A stretch of 64,000 nucleotides of DNA from Kalaharituber pfeilii (GCA_015179045.1 WHUZ01000046.1:248001-312000); one strand, 5' to 3'. Shown: positions 9,533 through 21,094, counted from the first letter of the stretch. Program-made: numbers and translations. The notes: generated from the letters alone by a model not told the origin.

Positions 9533-10477
9533 GTCGGGTTAAGATACTAAAAAATTACGGCCTGAATAGCATCACCCAATCAGTAACTGAAATTTGGCCT
9601 TTGAGCATCAAATCAGCGTACATCTACGGGAAACTACAACAAATTAGCAGCTGAAGCACCGCCTTGGCAACATATCTGTATCTATTGACCATGTAATATA
9701 CGTAATGATTGACTGAATTTGAGTTATTTCCATTGTCATCGTGCAACTGTGCTAATACATGTAAAGTTGACATGATAACCTTTGGACAGTTTCACAGAGT
9801 TTACGTACTGTAGGTGCGAAACTAAGAAAGTGGAATTGAGCAGATATTGACTACGAAATGTGGAAGGAGAATATAGTGTATTCTGCTATGTCAGGATGTG
9901 TGAGTTTGAATCGGAAGGCCCCCACCTCTAGATAGATGATCAGAACGAGAACACAGAATACAGAGTACAGAATACAGAACACAGTGAAAAACAGAGAGCA
10001 TAGTGAATTGAACTCTCTAAAGAAATAACTCCCTCAGTACACACGCTTAAACTGGTGATGCTATTAGTACTCGCAAATAGTATTTGCGCGAACTGGTCTG
10101 CCTGAATCGGCCTGCATGTTTCAGGCCCGCCTAGGCCATCAAAACCTCCGCCGGGGCCGCCCCAGGCCTGGCCGGTTGGGAACACTGGCTCTCGGACCGC
10201 ATCAGGTCGTATTTTACGCCATGAGATTATGAGAAAGATAGACCAATCGTAGACACAGGCCATGAAGATAGGGAGATAACACTTCCAGAGTAGTCACCAC
10301 AATATTCCAGACTCAAGTCGTTGATTATGCAGGATTACTCGAGTAAATTAAAAAAGATAGATTGAAGAGAATGGGTCTGCACTAACAAGCGCGGATGGTC
10401 CCATTACGGCGAAATATACTTGTTATCCCCTGCCATGGTGTAATATAATATCAATTGTGCTTTACCACCCAACAAAA
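9533..10477. other. Intergenic, no gene recognised
   Basis: AT-rich sequence with a short degenerate ACAGAATAC tandem patch at 9940-9990 and a GC-rich patch at 10095-10195. Neither gives a supportable gene or element. Confidence 0.4.
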
Positions 10478-10578
10478 GCCCGGTTGGCTCAGTCGGTAGA
10501 GCGTGTGACTCTTAAGCATCTCTCTCGGGGGGTTGTGAAGGAATCTCAAGGTCGCGAGTTCGAGCCTCGCATCGGGCT
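10478..10578 (+). tRNA. tRNA-Lys(CTT) with intron
   Basis: Acceptor arms GCCCGGT and ATCGGGC pair. The D arm is GCTCAGTCGGTAGAGC and the T arm GCGAGTTCGAGCCTCGC. The anticodon loop CTCTTAA gives anticodon CTT. About 28 bases interrupt the gene just 3' of the anticodon, at the usual position 37/38 of fungal tRNA introns. An oligo-T run follows. Confidence 0.95.
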
Positions 10579-10581
10579 TTC

Positions 10582-10588
10582 TTTTTTT
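10582..10588 (+). terminator. RNA polymerase III terminator
   Basis: A run of seven T immediately downstream of the tRNA-Lys(CTT) gene. Confidence 0.85.
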
Positions 10589-10589
10589 A

Positions 10590-11910
10590 TCTCCACCCTA
10601 CCTCCTCCCGCCCATGATTTTAAAAGACCGTTATGATTTTCATTGTCTTCCAGGAGGACTAGATATAAAGGACCCAATGTGCAAGGACTGCATGTAATTT
10701 TTTGTATTAATTGAGGGCAGGAAAGGAAGAAAATTTAGATTCCGGAGGAGATCCCTTCGGTAGAGTGAGCAATGCTTCCCCATCGAACTACCGGAAACAA
10801 CTTCCAAATGCAAGAATCTAAAATACTCACTTCGTGTAACTGAGTGTTCGGTTGCGGGTGGTACGTACACACCTCCATGGCAACCAATGTCCCAATTTCC
10901 ATGTTCACACTACCTCTCTAACTTGAAACAACTGCCCGAGTTCTCGTTACGCTAATGTGTATTTCCCTCCTCGCCTGCGTATATCCCGCTACCGCTCTTT
11001 CTCCCTCTCGACGTTTCGTGACTTTCCGCTTGCCGGATAAATACCACTATATAGTACTAATTCCTCCGCACCCTTTGGTCCCATCTTTATATCATACCCC
11101 CATCGTGAAAATTGCACCCGCGAAGTCTAGCAATATACTGTAAAATCCCCCACTAACTACCTCGAGTAATCGTTGGTGTCTGGTTGCCATAATGTCCGAC
11201 AGCGGCGGATGACACCCGGTGACAATTTAATATGATACTCCAATTAATGATGTATTTTATCTCTACGTCATAATTGTCGCTTGCGCCGTGAATAAGTTAA
11301 GCACAGCCCATGCTGACCCCTCCGCAACCCCTGACCACTTCCCTTCCTACTTATACAAGTACCTACCGTATATCCTAATCCTCTCAACCCCTCTATCCAT
11401 AATGCCTCAAACTCCAAAGCAATTCAGCACATAGTATACAAGCCGCCGCCCTGCATCCATCTATGCCTACCTGCTTCAAACTCGTCTCGCACTCAACCTC
11501 CTTTCCTTACTTCCCCGTACCCTCCTCTTACCTCCCATCCTATGTACATAAATTTTGTTGTTACTGTCTTGTTTCGCTATGGACTTTTACCCAGAGTAGA
11601 CAAAATGGAATGCCATTTACGTATGCCGCTAGAACGTAGTTGTGTACAATATACCAGGATCTATATCACATTTAGCTCCCCGCACTCATTTACGCCGCCG
11701 GTCGCTCAATATGAATTACAACTCCCTCAAGTGACATTAAATGGTAGTCATGTGCTAGTATTTCCAATACAACAATTACCAGTACCCTGTCAATTACAAG
11801 GGCCTCACAGAGCCGCACGTCATATCACATTCTTATCGGAAACATCATCAACACCCACAAACCAGAGTTCTTTGGCGCACTCCCCTACACGCGTAAGAAA
11901 GGAAAGCAGT
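10590..11910. other. Intergenic between tRNA genes, no gene recognised
   Basis: About 1.3 kb with pyrimidine-rich plus strand and several short frames, none with domain-like content. The 137-residue plus-strand frame 11542-11955 runs into the tRNA on the other strand and is rejected. Confidence 0.4.
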
Positions 11911-11912
11911 GC

Positions 11913-11916
11913 AAAA
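11913..11916 (-). terminator. Pol III terminator of tRNA-Lys(TTT)
   Basis: TTTT on the minus strand, seven bases beyond the tRNA 3' end. Confidence 0.6.
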
Positions 11917-11922
11917 GATGGA

Positions 11923-12037
11923 AGCCCGATGCGAGGGTCGAACTCGCGACCTTGAGGTGCCTTTACTACGCCCTGGGGTTGGGAACCGACGTTCGCAGAT
12001 AAAAGCCACACGCTCTAAACCACTGAGCTAATCGGGC
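11923..12037 (-). tRNA. tRNA-Lys(TTT) with intron
   Basis: On the minus strand the acceptor GCCCGAT pairs with ATCGGGC. The D arm is GCTCAGTGGTTTAGAGC and the T arm GCGAGTTCGACCCTCGC. The anticodon loop CTTTTA gives anticodon TTT, and about 41 bases of intron follow. The body is closely similar to the tRNA-Lys(CTT) 1.3 kb away on the other strand. Confidence 0.95.
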
Positions 12038-12569
12038 GGATGGAAACAATTCTTCAAAATATGCACCTATCTATATAGGTGTGAGGTCAAATATGTTTCA
12101 AATAACATCTGTAAATAATAGGACACTTTCGAGCGGAGAATAGACAATGGGTTTGATTGCTTGATCAGAAACTACAGTGCGTACAGGAACCTGCCGCTTA
12201 TATATCCTTCAATGTTCCGAACGGCACAATTAGATTATCATTATAATGTCTGGGTTCGATAGTCCATCCGCGTGCCGCGCCAAGATTACTAACGGTATCA
12301 ATGTTATTATTCATGAGGAAACTGTCAGTGAGTAGGAAAATCAGGTTTCGAAGCAATCATCCACCTCACTCACTTCTGGTCGCGGTGTAATTTGGAGCAA
12401 GACTCCAAGCGGAAATGACGTAAGAAAACCCAGCAAGGCGAGTTAGGGATGTTCTGCACTTTTTGGAGTAAGCTAAGGAATCTGATACGAGACCAATACT
12501 AGGATGCCAAGGCTGTTTATCAGATTCTTTACCCGCCAACAGGAGCGGGGCCCGCAAACATCTAATTAG
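12038..12569. other. Intergenic, no gene recognised
   Basis: No frame, repeat or RNA gene that I can support. Confidence 0.4.
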
Positions 12570-13352
12570 GCGGATTTTGCAAAGTCCGGTTATTGAAATT
12601 CGGTTATTTTCCGGGTAACCATTAGTCATGATAACCCAACCAAAAAACGGCCCAGATTTTGCAACGTACCTAGGTTATTTCTGCGGTTATTTTTTGGGTT
12701 ATTTTCCACGCATAACTGCACGCATATTCCATGCATACCGCACGCATATTCGACCTATGGTGATAACCTCGCGCCGCAAGACCAATTTAGCTGTCGCATC
12801 TGCGGCAGCCTTTGTACTTCAAACTGTTGAAGCAAGATTCTCATTGTACTATGAGGATCTCGGAGGTCCTTCCCAATTTGTTCTTTCAGTAACATTCTGA
12901 TTTTTTGCCAAAAAGCTCCTTTCTTGCCTTTGACATGCTCCACTTGGTATTCAATGCATAAGCGGACTAGATGAAGCTTTTCTTCATCATTGAGTCGAGT
13001 ACGTAAGTTGTCAGCAGGTGCTGGTGATTGGGTTTGAGGTGCCGGAGATTGAGTTTGCGGTAAGGACGATGTTGCACGACCACGCCCACGGGATGCTAAA
13101 ATTGTAGGCGCAGGTGATAGAGAAGGGGTTTGAGAAGACATTTGAGCGAGTAAAAAATATCAAGATACTTTGGTGATGATGTAAAGTCCTTACCCACACT
13201 TTGTGTTTAACCGAATTTATTCGGTTATATAACCGGAAAATTGCCAGAAATTTGGTTAACTCAGCCACAAACAACACGTTGCTACAGTAACATTGATTAA
13301 TAATAACCGGAAAATAACCAATTATGAGTTAACCGGACTTTGCAAAATCCGC
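12570..13352 (-). mobile_element. TIR DNA transposon (783 bp) with small ORF
   Basis: Perfect 23-bp terminal inverted repeats beginning GCGGATTTTGCAAAGTCCGG at 12570-12592 and its complement at 13330-13352. Subterminal DNA is packed with GGTTATTTTCCGG-like motifs in both orientations. An ORF on the minus strand (12755-13141) fills the middle. No transposase-size frame is present, so it is non-autonomous. I see no clean target duplication (flanks AATTAG and ATTGTA), so the superfamily is open; a separate small DNA-binding protein recalls PIF/Harbinger. Confidence 0.75.
12755..13141 (-). CDS. Transposon ORF, Pro/Gln-rich N-terminus plus helical DNA-binding-like domain
   Basis: 128-residue frame starting at an ATG with MSSQTPSLSPAP, lying wholly inside the TIR element. 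Residues 1-45 are Pro/Ser/Gln-rich with a duplicated QTQSPAP. Residues 50-105 (DEEKLHLVRLCIEYQVEH ... FWQKIRMLLKEQIGKDL) look like a helical Myb/SANT or trihelix-type domain, with spaced Trp and Leu. It could be the DNA-binding partner protein of a Harbinger-like transposon. No DDE residues are visible. The family assignment is inference from pattern only. Confidence 0.55.
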   Translation of the reverse strand: MSSQTPSLSPAPTILASRGRGRATSSLPQTQSPAPQTQSPAPADNLRTRLNDEEKLHLVRLCIEYQVEHVKGKKGAFWQKIRMLLKEQIGKDLRDPHSTMRILLQQFEVQRLPQMRQLNWSCGARLSP

Positions 13353-15536
13353 ATTGTATTAATAGGAAGATAACTTTTTATGAAGAAGCTTAATGAGCAT
13401 CATTCCGGGGACAAAAAAATGTGAGACATGGGTTGGTGGTAAAACAGCACCACTCTTGCCCGTAAGGTAATTACATGATTGTTAACCTCCGAAAGGATGG
13501 GTTAGCATGTGACTATAAATCTTCAACACGTAAACCATACATTGACATTTTGATCGCTTCCCCACTTCATCTCACCTTCATTGCACCCCCTTCGCGTTCT
13601 GAATTGAAAGCTCCGATTTACCCTGCCCCTCCTGCCTTCTCGCATACTACCACTAACACCATCCCTTCGGCTACCTCCGATTCCTCCTTAATATTTTTGA
13701 TAGCTTCCTTTGCCACTGCTGGTGCTATAGGCGTATTTTCGCATGCTGCCGGGATGTAATATGTGTACTTGTAGAACGCTTTGTCGTCTTTGACAATCGC
13801 CAGCAGCCGACTTCTCAACCAACGTTGTAGGCGATGAGTTCATCCTGACTCCGGAATAAGTTTGCGGAGAATCTAAGGATTCTTTTTGAGAGCATCGAGT
13901 TTTAGGTACCTTCCGCTTGACCACAAATATATATTAGCATTATCATCGCAAAACACACACCAACGATACCTAACTGACCTCCTATCGATAACTTATATAT
14001 TGTAAGTTTTATATATACTCTAGCATCCACTCCATCATTTACAAGACTAGCCGAGAAGAAAGATATCATAATCCCAGGCAATATTAGGCGAAATAGGGGC
14101 AACAAAACTTGCTCTTTATACTGGATAGCATCTTATTATTATAATTTCTTGATGCCCGGTAAATACTAAACCTTCTGGATTGTGAATGCAAGGTTTGTGT
14201 GTCGGAGGTTAATTCATAATAATGATTTTAGAGCCTTTCATTGCATAACCGATCGGATGAATGCGGAGTTGCGGGGGTATAAGGAAGTGTCAAGTAATGA
14301 TGCCCTACGCACAAAAATAAGCCCAACCCAGAAAACGACGATCTCATGAATGCGGAGGTCAGCTTGGGGGTACCGAGATGTGACAATCAAGTATACCCTA
14401 TCAACAGCTCAAAAACCACAATCCATACGGTGAATACTCCCCCCATGCTCTTCAGCGTGTTGCTGCAACTCGGGATTAGCACTTGCTTTCCGCTCCGATT
14501 GTCCCATTCATTGACAGCACTCCGAATGGTTGGGTAGGTGCGCACGCTGCCTCTCCAAAGCTTCTCCCTCTCCGTCGAATGCTCCAGGTGGATAGTACCT
14601 ATGGTCGATGTATGAGCAGCTAAATCATTTTCTTCGAAAACTCCTAACACATGGTATTAGCAGGGTGTTCTCATCTCCGAACTATTTGACATATTTCCAA
14701 AGGCCCTGGACTGGATGATGTGCCCAAAAATTGTCACTCTTATGGTTTGCAATGTTCCAGATTTGGGGGGGGGGGGTCCATTAGGGTTAGTAAGCGAGGT
14801 TCAGTGGAGGAGAGGAGAATGGGAGATGATGAAGTGGGTCGAGAAATAAACTAGCGGATAGGAGGTATGAGGTATAAGCTGGGTAAAGAACTGAGAGTGG
14901 GGCAATGCGGAAGCGGGCAATGGCGGGAAGAGGAAAAGCGACGGAAGATCGATGTTGTGAAAACCTTTAGTCGTCAGCGAATGAAGCACGATGCACACTG
15001 ATCACTATCATCGCATGGAAACAAGCACGAAGCAGAACGATACTCAAGTACATCAAAGCAACACATTTGTATCATTGCAAGTCTAAGCCATCAAGGTTCA
15101 AGAATCCGGTAACGATACATGATTCTCCCGAATGTCCCATCCCAGCCTACCCGACCTGATCTCAAGTCACAACAAGCTTTTACGAAACCCCGTAATTAAG
15201 CAGCAGATACAGGAAAAAAAAGAAAAACAACAGTCCGGCATCCAGCCCCAAATGAAAAATGACAAAGGAATTGAGAAACTTAGACGAAGGATCCGGCAAA
15301 CATGAATCAATATGGTAGTATGAAATCTGAAACCCGATCGACTCTTTGGAAAAGATCTTGTTGGCACTGTGAGACCTGAGGAGGGAGTCATTGTCGAATT
15401 TAGGATCCAATCGGCCTTTTCATCATCTTGCCCACCAGCGGCACTGTCCTCGACCTAATTAGCACACATTCACATAAAACCAGGATGACGACTCACTTCA
15501 CAACCTATAGTTGTCACCATTTCTCATTGGAAAATG
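13353..15536. other. Long intergenic stretch, no supported gene
   Basis: About 2.2 kb. Overlapping short frames at 13475-13924 on both strands and 15167-15410 on the minus strand have no recognisable content. A G10 run lies near 14765-14776. The last 350 bases may contain 3' UTR or introns of the small gene at 15537-15698, since GT...AG pairs exist around 15430-15535. Confidence 0.35.
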
Positions 15537-15698
15537 TTACTTTCCGCCCTTCTTTCCAGCAGCAGGTTTGGACCCCTCAGAACCCTTCTTCTCTGCAGGT
15601 GCGGCAGGACCAGGCTTCTTCGGCTCTGGCTTCTTGTCGGTAGCGGGCTTCTTGCTTTCCTTAGCAGGAGGTTTGGCGTCAGACTTTTTTGGAGGCAT
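15537..15698 (-). CDS. Small Lys/Pro/Ala-rich protein (53 aa)
   Basis: ATG at 15698 gives MPPKKSDAKPPAKESKKP and ends GSKPAAGKKGGK followed by TAA. A longer in-frame version exists upstream (to 15998), but the 5' region 15700-15840 is a CT-rich leader with a TATA box at 15842-15848, so the internal ATG is preferred. It is highly basic and disordered, like linker-histone tails. It could be a complete short protein or a first exon, because GGAAA|GTAACA at the end is donor-like and GT...AG pairs follow. Function unknown. Confidence 0.5.
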   Translation of the reverse strand: MPPKKSDAKPPAKESKKPATDKKPEPKKPGPAAPAEKKGSEGSKPAAGKKGGK

Positions 15699-15841
15699 AT
15701 TGGATATGGTTTGATTTTCGTGAGGGGAGAAACGGTTTGTGTGGCTGTGGGAATCTGTGAAGGTCGGAGGGAATGGGGATTCTGGTGCGTTGCTGGAGAG
15801 AGAGGAGGGAAGAGGAGAAAGGGGGAAAATGTGAGGGAGGG

Positions 15842-15848
15842 ATTTATA
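15842..15848 (-). promoter_or_regulatory. TATA box of the Lys/Pro-rich gene
   Basis: TATAAAT on the minus strand, about 145 bp before the ATG and followed by a pyrimidine-rich leader typical of well-expressed fungal genes. Confidence 0.55.
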
Positions 15849-15859
15849 GGCACCCGTGG

Positions 15860-17131
15860 GTGGGCACACCGAAATAGGAAAGAAGGAACCAGAATTCCGC
15901 TGGCTGCAAAGCTTGCTTCGTGCGCCAAGGCCGCAGCGAAAGTGAGCGCGGGAGGAGGCGCCCTCACTGCTCCTTACCAGCACCAGCAACACCACCAATC
16001 ACAGTCGCCGCCGGGCAGTTGTGCGGGGCCCCAGCGTCCGAGTTCCAGAAGATATCGGGGCTGCGGAGAGGGTACCAGCCCAAGCAACAGCCGCACGGCG
16101 CTCCAGGACCGCAAAAGAGCACGCATCATGTAGTTTGACCCGCATTTGTCAGTTCTGAAATTGACCCGAATCCTTGCGGCGCTCTTCGACTGTTCAGGCA
16201 GTAGCACCAAACGGGAAAATGACTGAGATTTTATACAAATTGTCTGGAGGAAATGCCTTGCAGCCAGACGAGCTAGTAGCATTCCGTCCCCGCTCAGAGG
16301 GAGTAAGCTGCTATCGATGTCACCAAGAGGCAGCAGGTATCCTAGGAGGCATGCGTCGTAGTATGTATCGGGTTCGCGATGCATACGATCAATGCCTCGC
16401 ATGTCCGAAGTTCTCCGGGTCGCTGTAATCATATCTTCCGACGGGCGATTAAACCCATTCTCAAGTGACTGCAATCTCAGGTGTTATTTACCAGTTTCGA
16501 GTGGCCTGGCTTACTCCTCAATACCCACAAGGTAAGGACTCATACGCGGCCGCACAATCGCCCGTCTTCTCCCGCGACCAGGCACACGGTAAAATAGGCC
16601 CCAAAAGCACCCTACCATTGTCAATAACCACCGCAAGCGCTTGTCCTACTCGTGCAAACAAACTCAAGATTGCGCAATTATGCGTAAATCCCCCCGACCC
16701 ACTAGAGGTGTAAATCCGAGGGTCGCCGGAGCGCGAAAACATACTGCAGCCATCCATGCGCTTCAACATATTAAGCTTTTTTTGTATTATGCAGGGGTGC
16801 ATGATTGGCTCCCCGACTTGCCGTATTGAATAGATGCAGGCGTCGCCAATAGTGGGAGACGCGACACAGCAACATGCATATAGGCCGGTTTGATGACTGA
16901 CTTTGGGCGAAGGACAGGACATGTTTGGGCGGCGTTTGAAGTCAGGAGAGAGGTGCTCCGCATGTAATCAATACAGTATGATGAAAATGGGTTCGTGTAT
17001 CACTGGTCTGACACAATTGGTCTTGCAGGTCACTCTGGCCCCGCTAGTGCGGGCATATTGACGCCCAACCTTCGGCCTTCGTCAGACATTACGCCCAGTT
17101 ATATCCGTTTGGGAAAATCATAATGTCCTAT
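15860..17131. other. Intergenic, no supported gene
   Basis: GC-rich in its first part. Frames exist on both strands (for example 15974-16474 minus and 16174-16428 plus) but overlap one another and show no domain. Confidence 0.35.
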
Positions 17132-17141
17132 GCCCTCGCAC

Positions 17142-17198
17142 GCCCTGCCATGGCGAATAGCTGCAAGCGGGGTTACGCGAGTTAAAAAAAAAGGGAAG
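17142..17198 (+). mobile_element. LINE-B tail-only insertion (57 bp)
   Basis: GCCCTGCCATGGCGAATAGC ... GCGGGGTTACGCGA plus an A-rich tail. A perfect 10-bp target duplication GCCCTCGCAC lies at 17132-17141 and 17199-17208. Confidence 0.9.
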
Positions 17199-17208
17199 GC
17201 CCTCGCAC

Positions 17209-18440
17209 AAATTGATAGCTGCAACTACTAGTACTCCTCATACCGCCAAAACTATATATCCTATGCCGCGGCTGACTTCTTATTTTTCTAAGCCAAAGCC
17301 CTCATGTGATACCTGCTAGGCTGCCGCAGTGAGTGCAAGGAAGGAGCTCCAAAGTGGAGTTCCGACACAAAATCGCAGCACTAGTTTAATGCAAGAAGCT
17401 CGCGGGACCCCGGTTTCCACGTTCGGATGCAACAATTTACCATAGGTTCCACACGACTTTTAAATACGAACAGCGCGCCGAACCGGCGATGCATTCAGAA
17501 ACATATACTGTAATGGGGTGTTTGTAAGCCATTGCGTAGGTTTTTTCTTTTGGTTGCGTGCGATCTTCCAAATGCTGGTACGTATGTACATGCTGTGGCA
17601 TTCGATTGGCTTGATTTCTTAAAAAGGGTAAAAAAAAAGACAATTAATAGCGCATAGATATCAATGCTGGGAGCGTCGGTAGAAGGATGTAGTCGTGAGT
17701 TACTCAACTGAGGATAGTTTCTTCAGTCTCGCATGGACAGTTTAGTCAATTATCATACCTAGTCTTACCGTAATCCTGGTCCGGGATATGCTCAGCTAGG
17801 TATGATTGAGCATGGGGTGGTTTTTGACATGAGACAAGGGGTTGTTTTTAGTCAAACATGATTTTCTCGTTTGACATTTCATATGTCGCGGGCAGGATTT
17901 TTCATTCGGATACATTTGCAGAATGTCCCTCCGTTGCTAACGTTCGCTAACGGAATTTACCTCAGAGTAACTTTTTCATGTACAGTATCAATGAATATTG
18001 TATCATCTATTGGCACAGCAGAGCTTCTAAATCGTATATACTTACTATCCCGAAAAATAAGCAACTGTCGGACCTTCTCATATTGGATCCCGTTATACTG
18101 AATATTTGTGTCATTGAAGCAGACCCGCTGGTCCCAGTCTTATCCCAATATAACCGGTTTGGCTGAATGTCAGCAGAATGCGAGCAAGTGAACCAAACTC
18201 GCGAGGCTGGAATTATGTAGAGTAAAATGCAGCCTCCGACATAGAATACGACGTCGGGTAATTGACTGTAATTGGCTCACCAGTTGCTGGCTACACTATC
18301 CCACAATTGATTATTCTCCCGTAGAAACGCTTTCGTGCATTCCAAAATTGTCCGAATAGCCAAGGGCCAATGTACCTTAAGCGCCCACTTACATTATGAA
18401 CTAAGAGGCTATAATCCGATAGGGCTGCATATGAGTACTG
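17209..18440. other. Intergenic, no gene recognised
   Basis: About 1.2 kb with only short frames and no repeat that I recognised. Confidence 0.4.
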
Positions 18441-18446
18441 AATGCC

Positions 18447-18449
<3 letters not shown>

Positions 18450-18476
<27 letters not shown>
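18450..18476 (+). mobile_element. Possible poly(A)-only retro-insertion
   Basis: A run of A flanked by AATGCCATT (18441-18449) and AATGTCACT (18477-18485), 7 of 9 identical. It may be a LINE tail with no body left, or a plain microsatellite. Confidence 0.3.
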
Positions 18477-18480
<4 letters not shown>

Positions 18481-18488
18481 TCACTGAG

Positions 18489-19496
18489 ATGCTTAACGCA
18501 GGCTGCATATGCTACCTACAGTATGCGCTTAAGGAAATCCATTATATAGGGGCGCTGTGCCTTTTCAGCCAGAAATGGAGACTCGCGATTCGAAAAATAG
18601 CTTCCTCCTTTTGTGGTTCTGTTTCGGACGCTAGTGATCAAATCCCGATGCCTTCCATTTTGGGTAATGCACAATCACGGTTTTAGGCTCCCCGTTGTCA
18701 ACCACGCTACATTTAATGTTCTAGCATCAATGGCTCTATTGCCTTGCCGTACCGAGGCCCCTTCTCCGTAATCCTTTCATTGTCCTATGGGCTGATTACC
18801 AGTGTTGCAAACTAGGACTAGCTAAGTTGTACGGAGGTCAGCAGCAATGTCCGGCTAAATATGTAATGAGCTATCGGACTTGACGGGTTGATCACGGGGC
18901 TGACTCATATGCATGGACGGATGTCTGTGGGGCTACGATTGAAGCCCAAGCGTATAAAGGCAGGCCGTGTGCCCGGCAGCGGCGAATACTTAGCTGTCGC
19001 GGTCCATTCTTTTTCTTTGCATGCAACCTCGTACTATGCATTTGTCTGTATATGTATAGCTCTGGAATACTCATCTTGGTAGTTTAAGTTTGAGGTGAAT
19101 GGATATCAACTTCACAATCGCATTCCAAAGAGTTACAAGGAGAATTCTCGTGTACAAAAGCCCATTCAATTAACAACTCAAAACTGACAAAAACAAGGAT
19201 ATTCCCCAAAAAAGACACTCTCTTCCAAACAAATAGTTGACATTGCAGCCGCCATGTTATCCCATACTTTACCACGAACATTCCACGATTCTGCTCAGCT
19301 GAGGTTCCAAAGAAAATCAAAAAGAAAATCGAAAAAGCAAAAAAAAAAAAAAAAAGAGAGACAAATATCTCAAAAGATGAATGTCAGAGATCTAGACAAT
19401 GAAAGCGACGTGGGAAAAGGAAATTCAGCACCGACGTGAGCTGTAATTCCATACAAGATCTCACGAGCGAGATGGAGCTAGGGTTGCCCTGTTTAC
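18489..19496. other. Intergenic, no supported gene
   Basis: Short overlapping frames on both strands; an A-rich tract at 19318-19355. Nothing recognised. Confidence 0.4.
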
Positions 19497-20108
19497 CTAG
19501 TGGCCCTCGCTGTCACCTTTCTTGGTTCCCTTTGGCGTGACGGATGCGATGCTGTCGTGTGACTGCTCTTCATCATCAGACTCACTTGCGTGTGAGACTT
19601 GCACTTCCTCGGGGTTAGTCCTTGTGCTCGCACCGCTCACAGGTTGTGGCCTTGTGGCCAGTTGTCCTGTGTTGGCGGTGCTATTGAGTGTCTCAGGGTG
19701 GGAGTGGGTCAAGGTATGGGATACCGGCAGACTCGGAACGATGGTGGCTGTCATGGGCTCCTCTTCAGGCGTCAATTGCCTTTGCATGCGCACACCCTCT
19801 ACAGCAGGTGGAGGTGGAGGTGGAGGTGGAGGTGCACTACTGTTCAGTGAATCTCCGTCGCCAGACATATCATTATCACCTTCATCGCCCGGGCTCGGCG
19901 GACGTGGGACGGCGTCTTCAGGGTTGACCATGTAACGGGCCCAGCCGGTGGCATTGGGGGGCGGTGGGCGGCGTCGAAGACAGTGAAGGTCGTGGACGTA
20001 TCGGGTTGCTCCACGGGGAAGGGGGATCGGGAGCCTGATGCCGCTGGGAGGGTCAATGCAAGGCATCATCATATAGACCGTGCCGTAAACGGTGTATTCG
20101 TAGCACAT
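19497..20108 (-). CDS. Hypothetical protein, proline-rich and disordered (203 aa)
   Basis: ATG at 20108 gives MCYEYTVYGTVYMMMPCIDP, a short ordered-looking start with several Cys/Tyr/Met, then RPPPPNATGWARYMVNPED. Residues ~95-100 form a run of nine Pro encoded by a (GGT/GGA) repeat at 19806-19835. The C-terminal half is Ser/Thr/Glu-rich with SHASESDDEEQSHDS and ends KKGDSEGH. A TATA box lies 183 bp upstream with a plausible leader between. No domain recognised and no signal peptide. Codon use and the clean 5' context suggest a real gene, probably specific to this lineage. Confidence 0.6.
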   Translation of the reverse strand: MCYEYTVYGTVYMMMPCIDPPSGIRLPIPLPRGATRYVHDLHCLRRRPPPPNATGWARYMVNPEDAVPRPPSPGDEGDNDMSGDGDSLNSSAPPPPPPPPPAVEGVRMQRQLTPEEEPMTATIVPSLPVSHTLTHSHPETLNSTANTGQLATRPQPVSGASTRTNPEEVQVSHASESDDEEQSHDSIASVTPKGTKKGDSEGH

Positions 20109-20290
20109 AACTAACGTTGGGGTGAGCTTGAGGGTTGAAGTGCGTGAAAGTGTTCGTTCGATGGAAGTGAGAGTGGTGGCTGGGTTTCGTGAGTGTTAGC
20201 GTTTCGATGGCGATAGCGATGGCGATGGTTCTGATAGCAGTGGCAGTTGAAGCTGAAGAGAGTAGGAAGCCCGGGGACGGGCGGAGGGGC

Positions 20291-20297
20291 TTATATA
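20291..20297 (-). promoter_or_regulatory. TATA box of the 203-aa gene
   Basis: TATATAA on the minus strand, about 185 bp before the ATG. Confidence 0.5.
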
Positions 20298-20735
20298 TCC
20301 CTCAGTTCTAAGCACGGATGTCTCGCCATTCCACAAAGTTAAAATTGAAGAGCACAATTGTGCATCTGATATATTCTACATTTCCATCTCCATCCTCATA
20401 TCCAATATCCCTCCAAACAGCCTGGAAGTTCAGGGCTCTCAGGGTTTCCGGGGAGGACATGTAGGGAACAATGAGACAATGGTATTATGAGTACAGGATG
20501 ATGGAGGAGAGTTATTGGCTGTGAAGCTGGATATATGTGGGTAGCCGCTGGAGGAATCAGGTTACGGTGGAAATGGCGCAAAAGTGACACAGGAGTTTCT
20601 AGAGCTAGCTTCTAGGTGAGCTGAGCGAGATAGGGCTTGGAGGATTCTGGATGCGGCTTCAGTAAGCAGTGCAGTAGTGTAGACGGCAAATTGCCTACAA
20701 AACTTATTACAGTAAAGAGACGTATGAAGGGGGAA

Positions 20736-20909
20736 TTTTTTTTTTTTTTTTTTTTTTTTTTAAATATCAATACTCGCATGCTGCCCCATGGGCTATGGCG
20801 AGGGTTGTTTAAGTACATAATTATATCGGCTATAAAAGAAATAAAAGAAAGAAAGGAAATAAGAGGAGAGAAAATTTCATATGCCCGCTATCCCTGTCTC
20901 CCGTGTGAG
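20736..20909 (-). mobile_element. 5'-truncated LINE-A 3' UTR (174 bp)
   Basis: Poly(T), then the reversed LINE-A hairpin with GGGGCAG...ATAGCCC variants and ~100 bp of AT-rich 3' UTR. Target duplication GGGGGAA at 20729-20735 and 20910-20916. Confidence 0.85.
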
Positions 20910-21040
20910 GGGGGAAAGGACTAAATATTTGAGGAACTCATATTCCGAACTCTGAAAGAATTTAATCTACCGACGCCAAAGTGTGGATTATAGAAAGTAG
21001 TTGATATACTATATATGCCAAGAATTGGCTATCGTAGCTT

Positions 21041-21094
21041 TTTTTTTTTTTAATATCATTACTCGCTTGCCGCCCTGTGGGCTATGGCGAGAAT
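21041..21094 (-). mobile_element. LINE-A tail-only insertion (54 bp)
   Basis: Only the hairpin and tail of LINE-A in reverse. Flanks ATCGTAGCTT (21031-21040) and ATCGTGGCTT (21095-21104) match at 9 of 10 positions. Confidence 0.9.

Noticed and set aside
11542..11955. 137-codon plus-strand frame
   Set aside because: Overlaps the minus-strand tRNA-Lys(TTT) and has no protein-like features.
15537..15998. 153-codon version of the Lys/Pro-rich protein
   Set aside because: The extra N-terminus is translated from a CT-rich leader and TATA region; the internal ATG at 15698 is more likely.
15974..16474. 166-codon minus-strand frame
   Set aside because: Overlaps other frames, no domain, and the C-terminus is a Trp/Cys-rich translation of a GC-rich patch.
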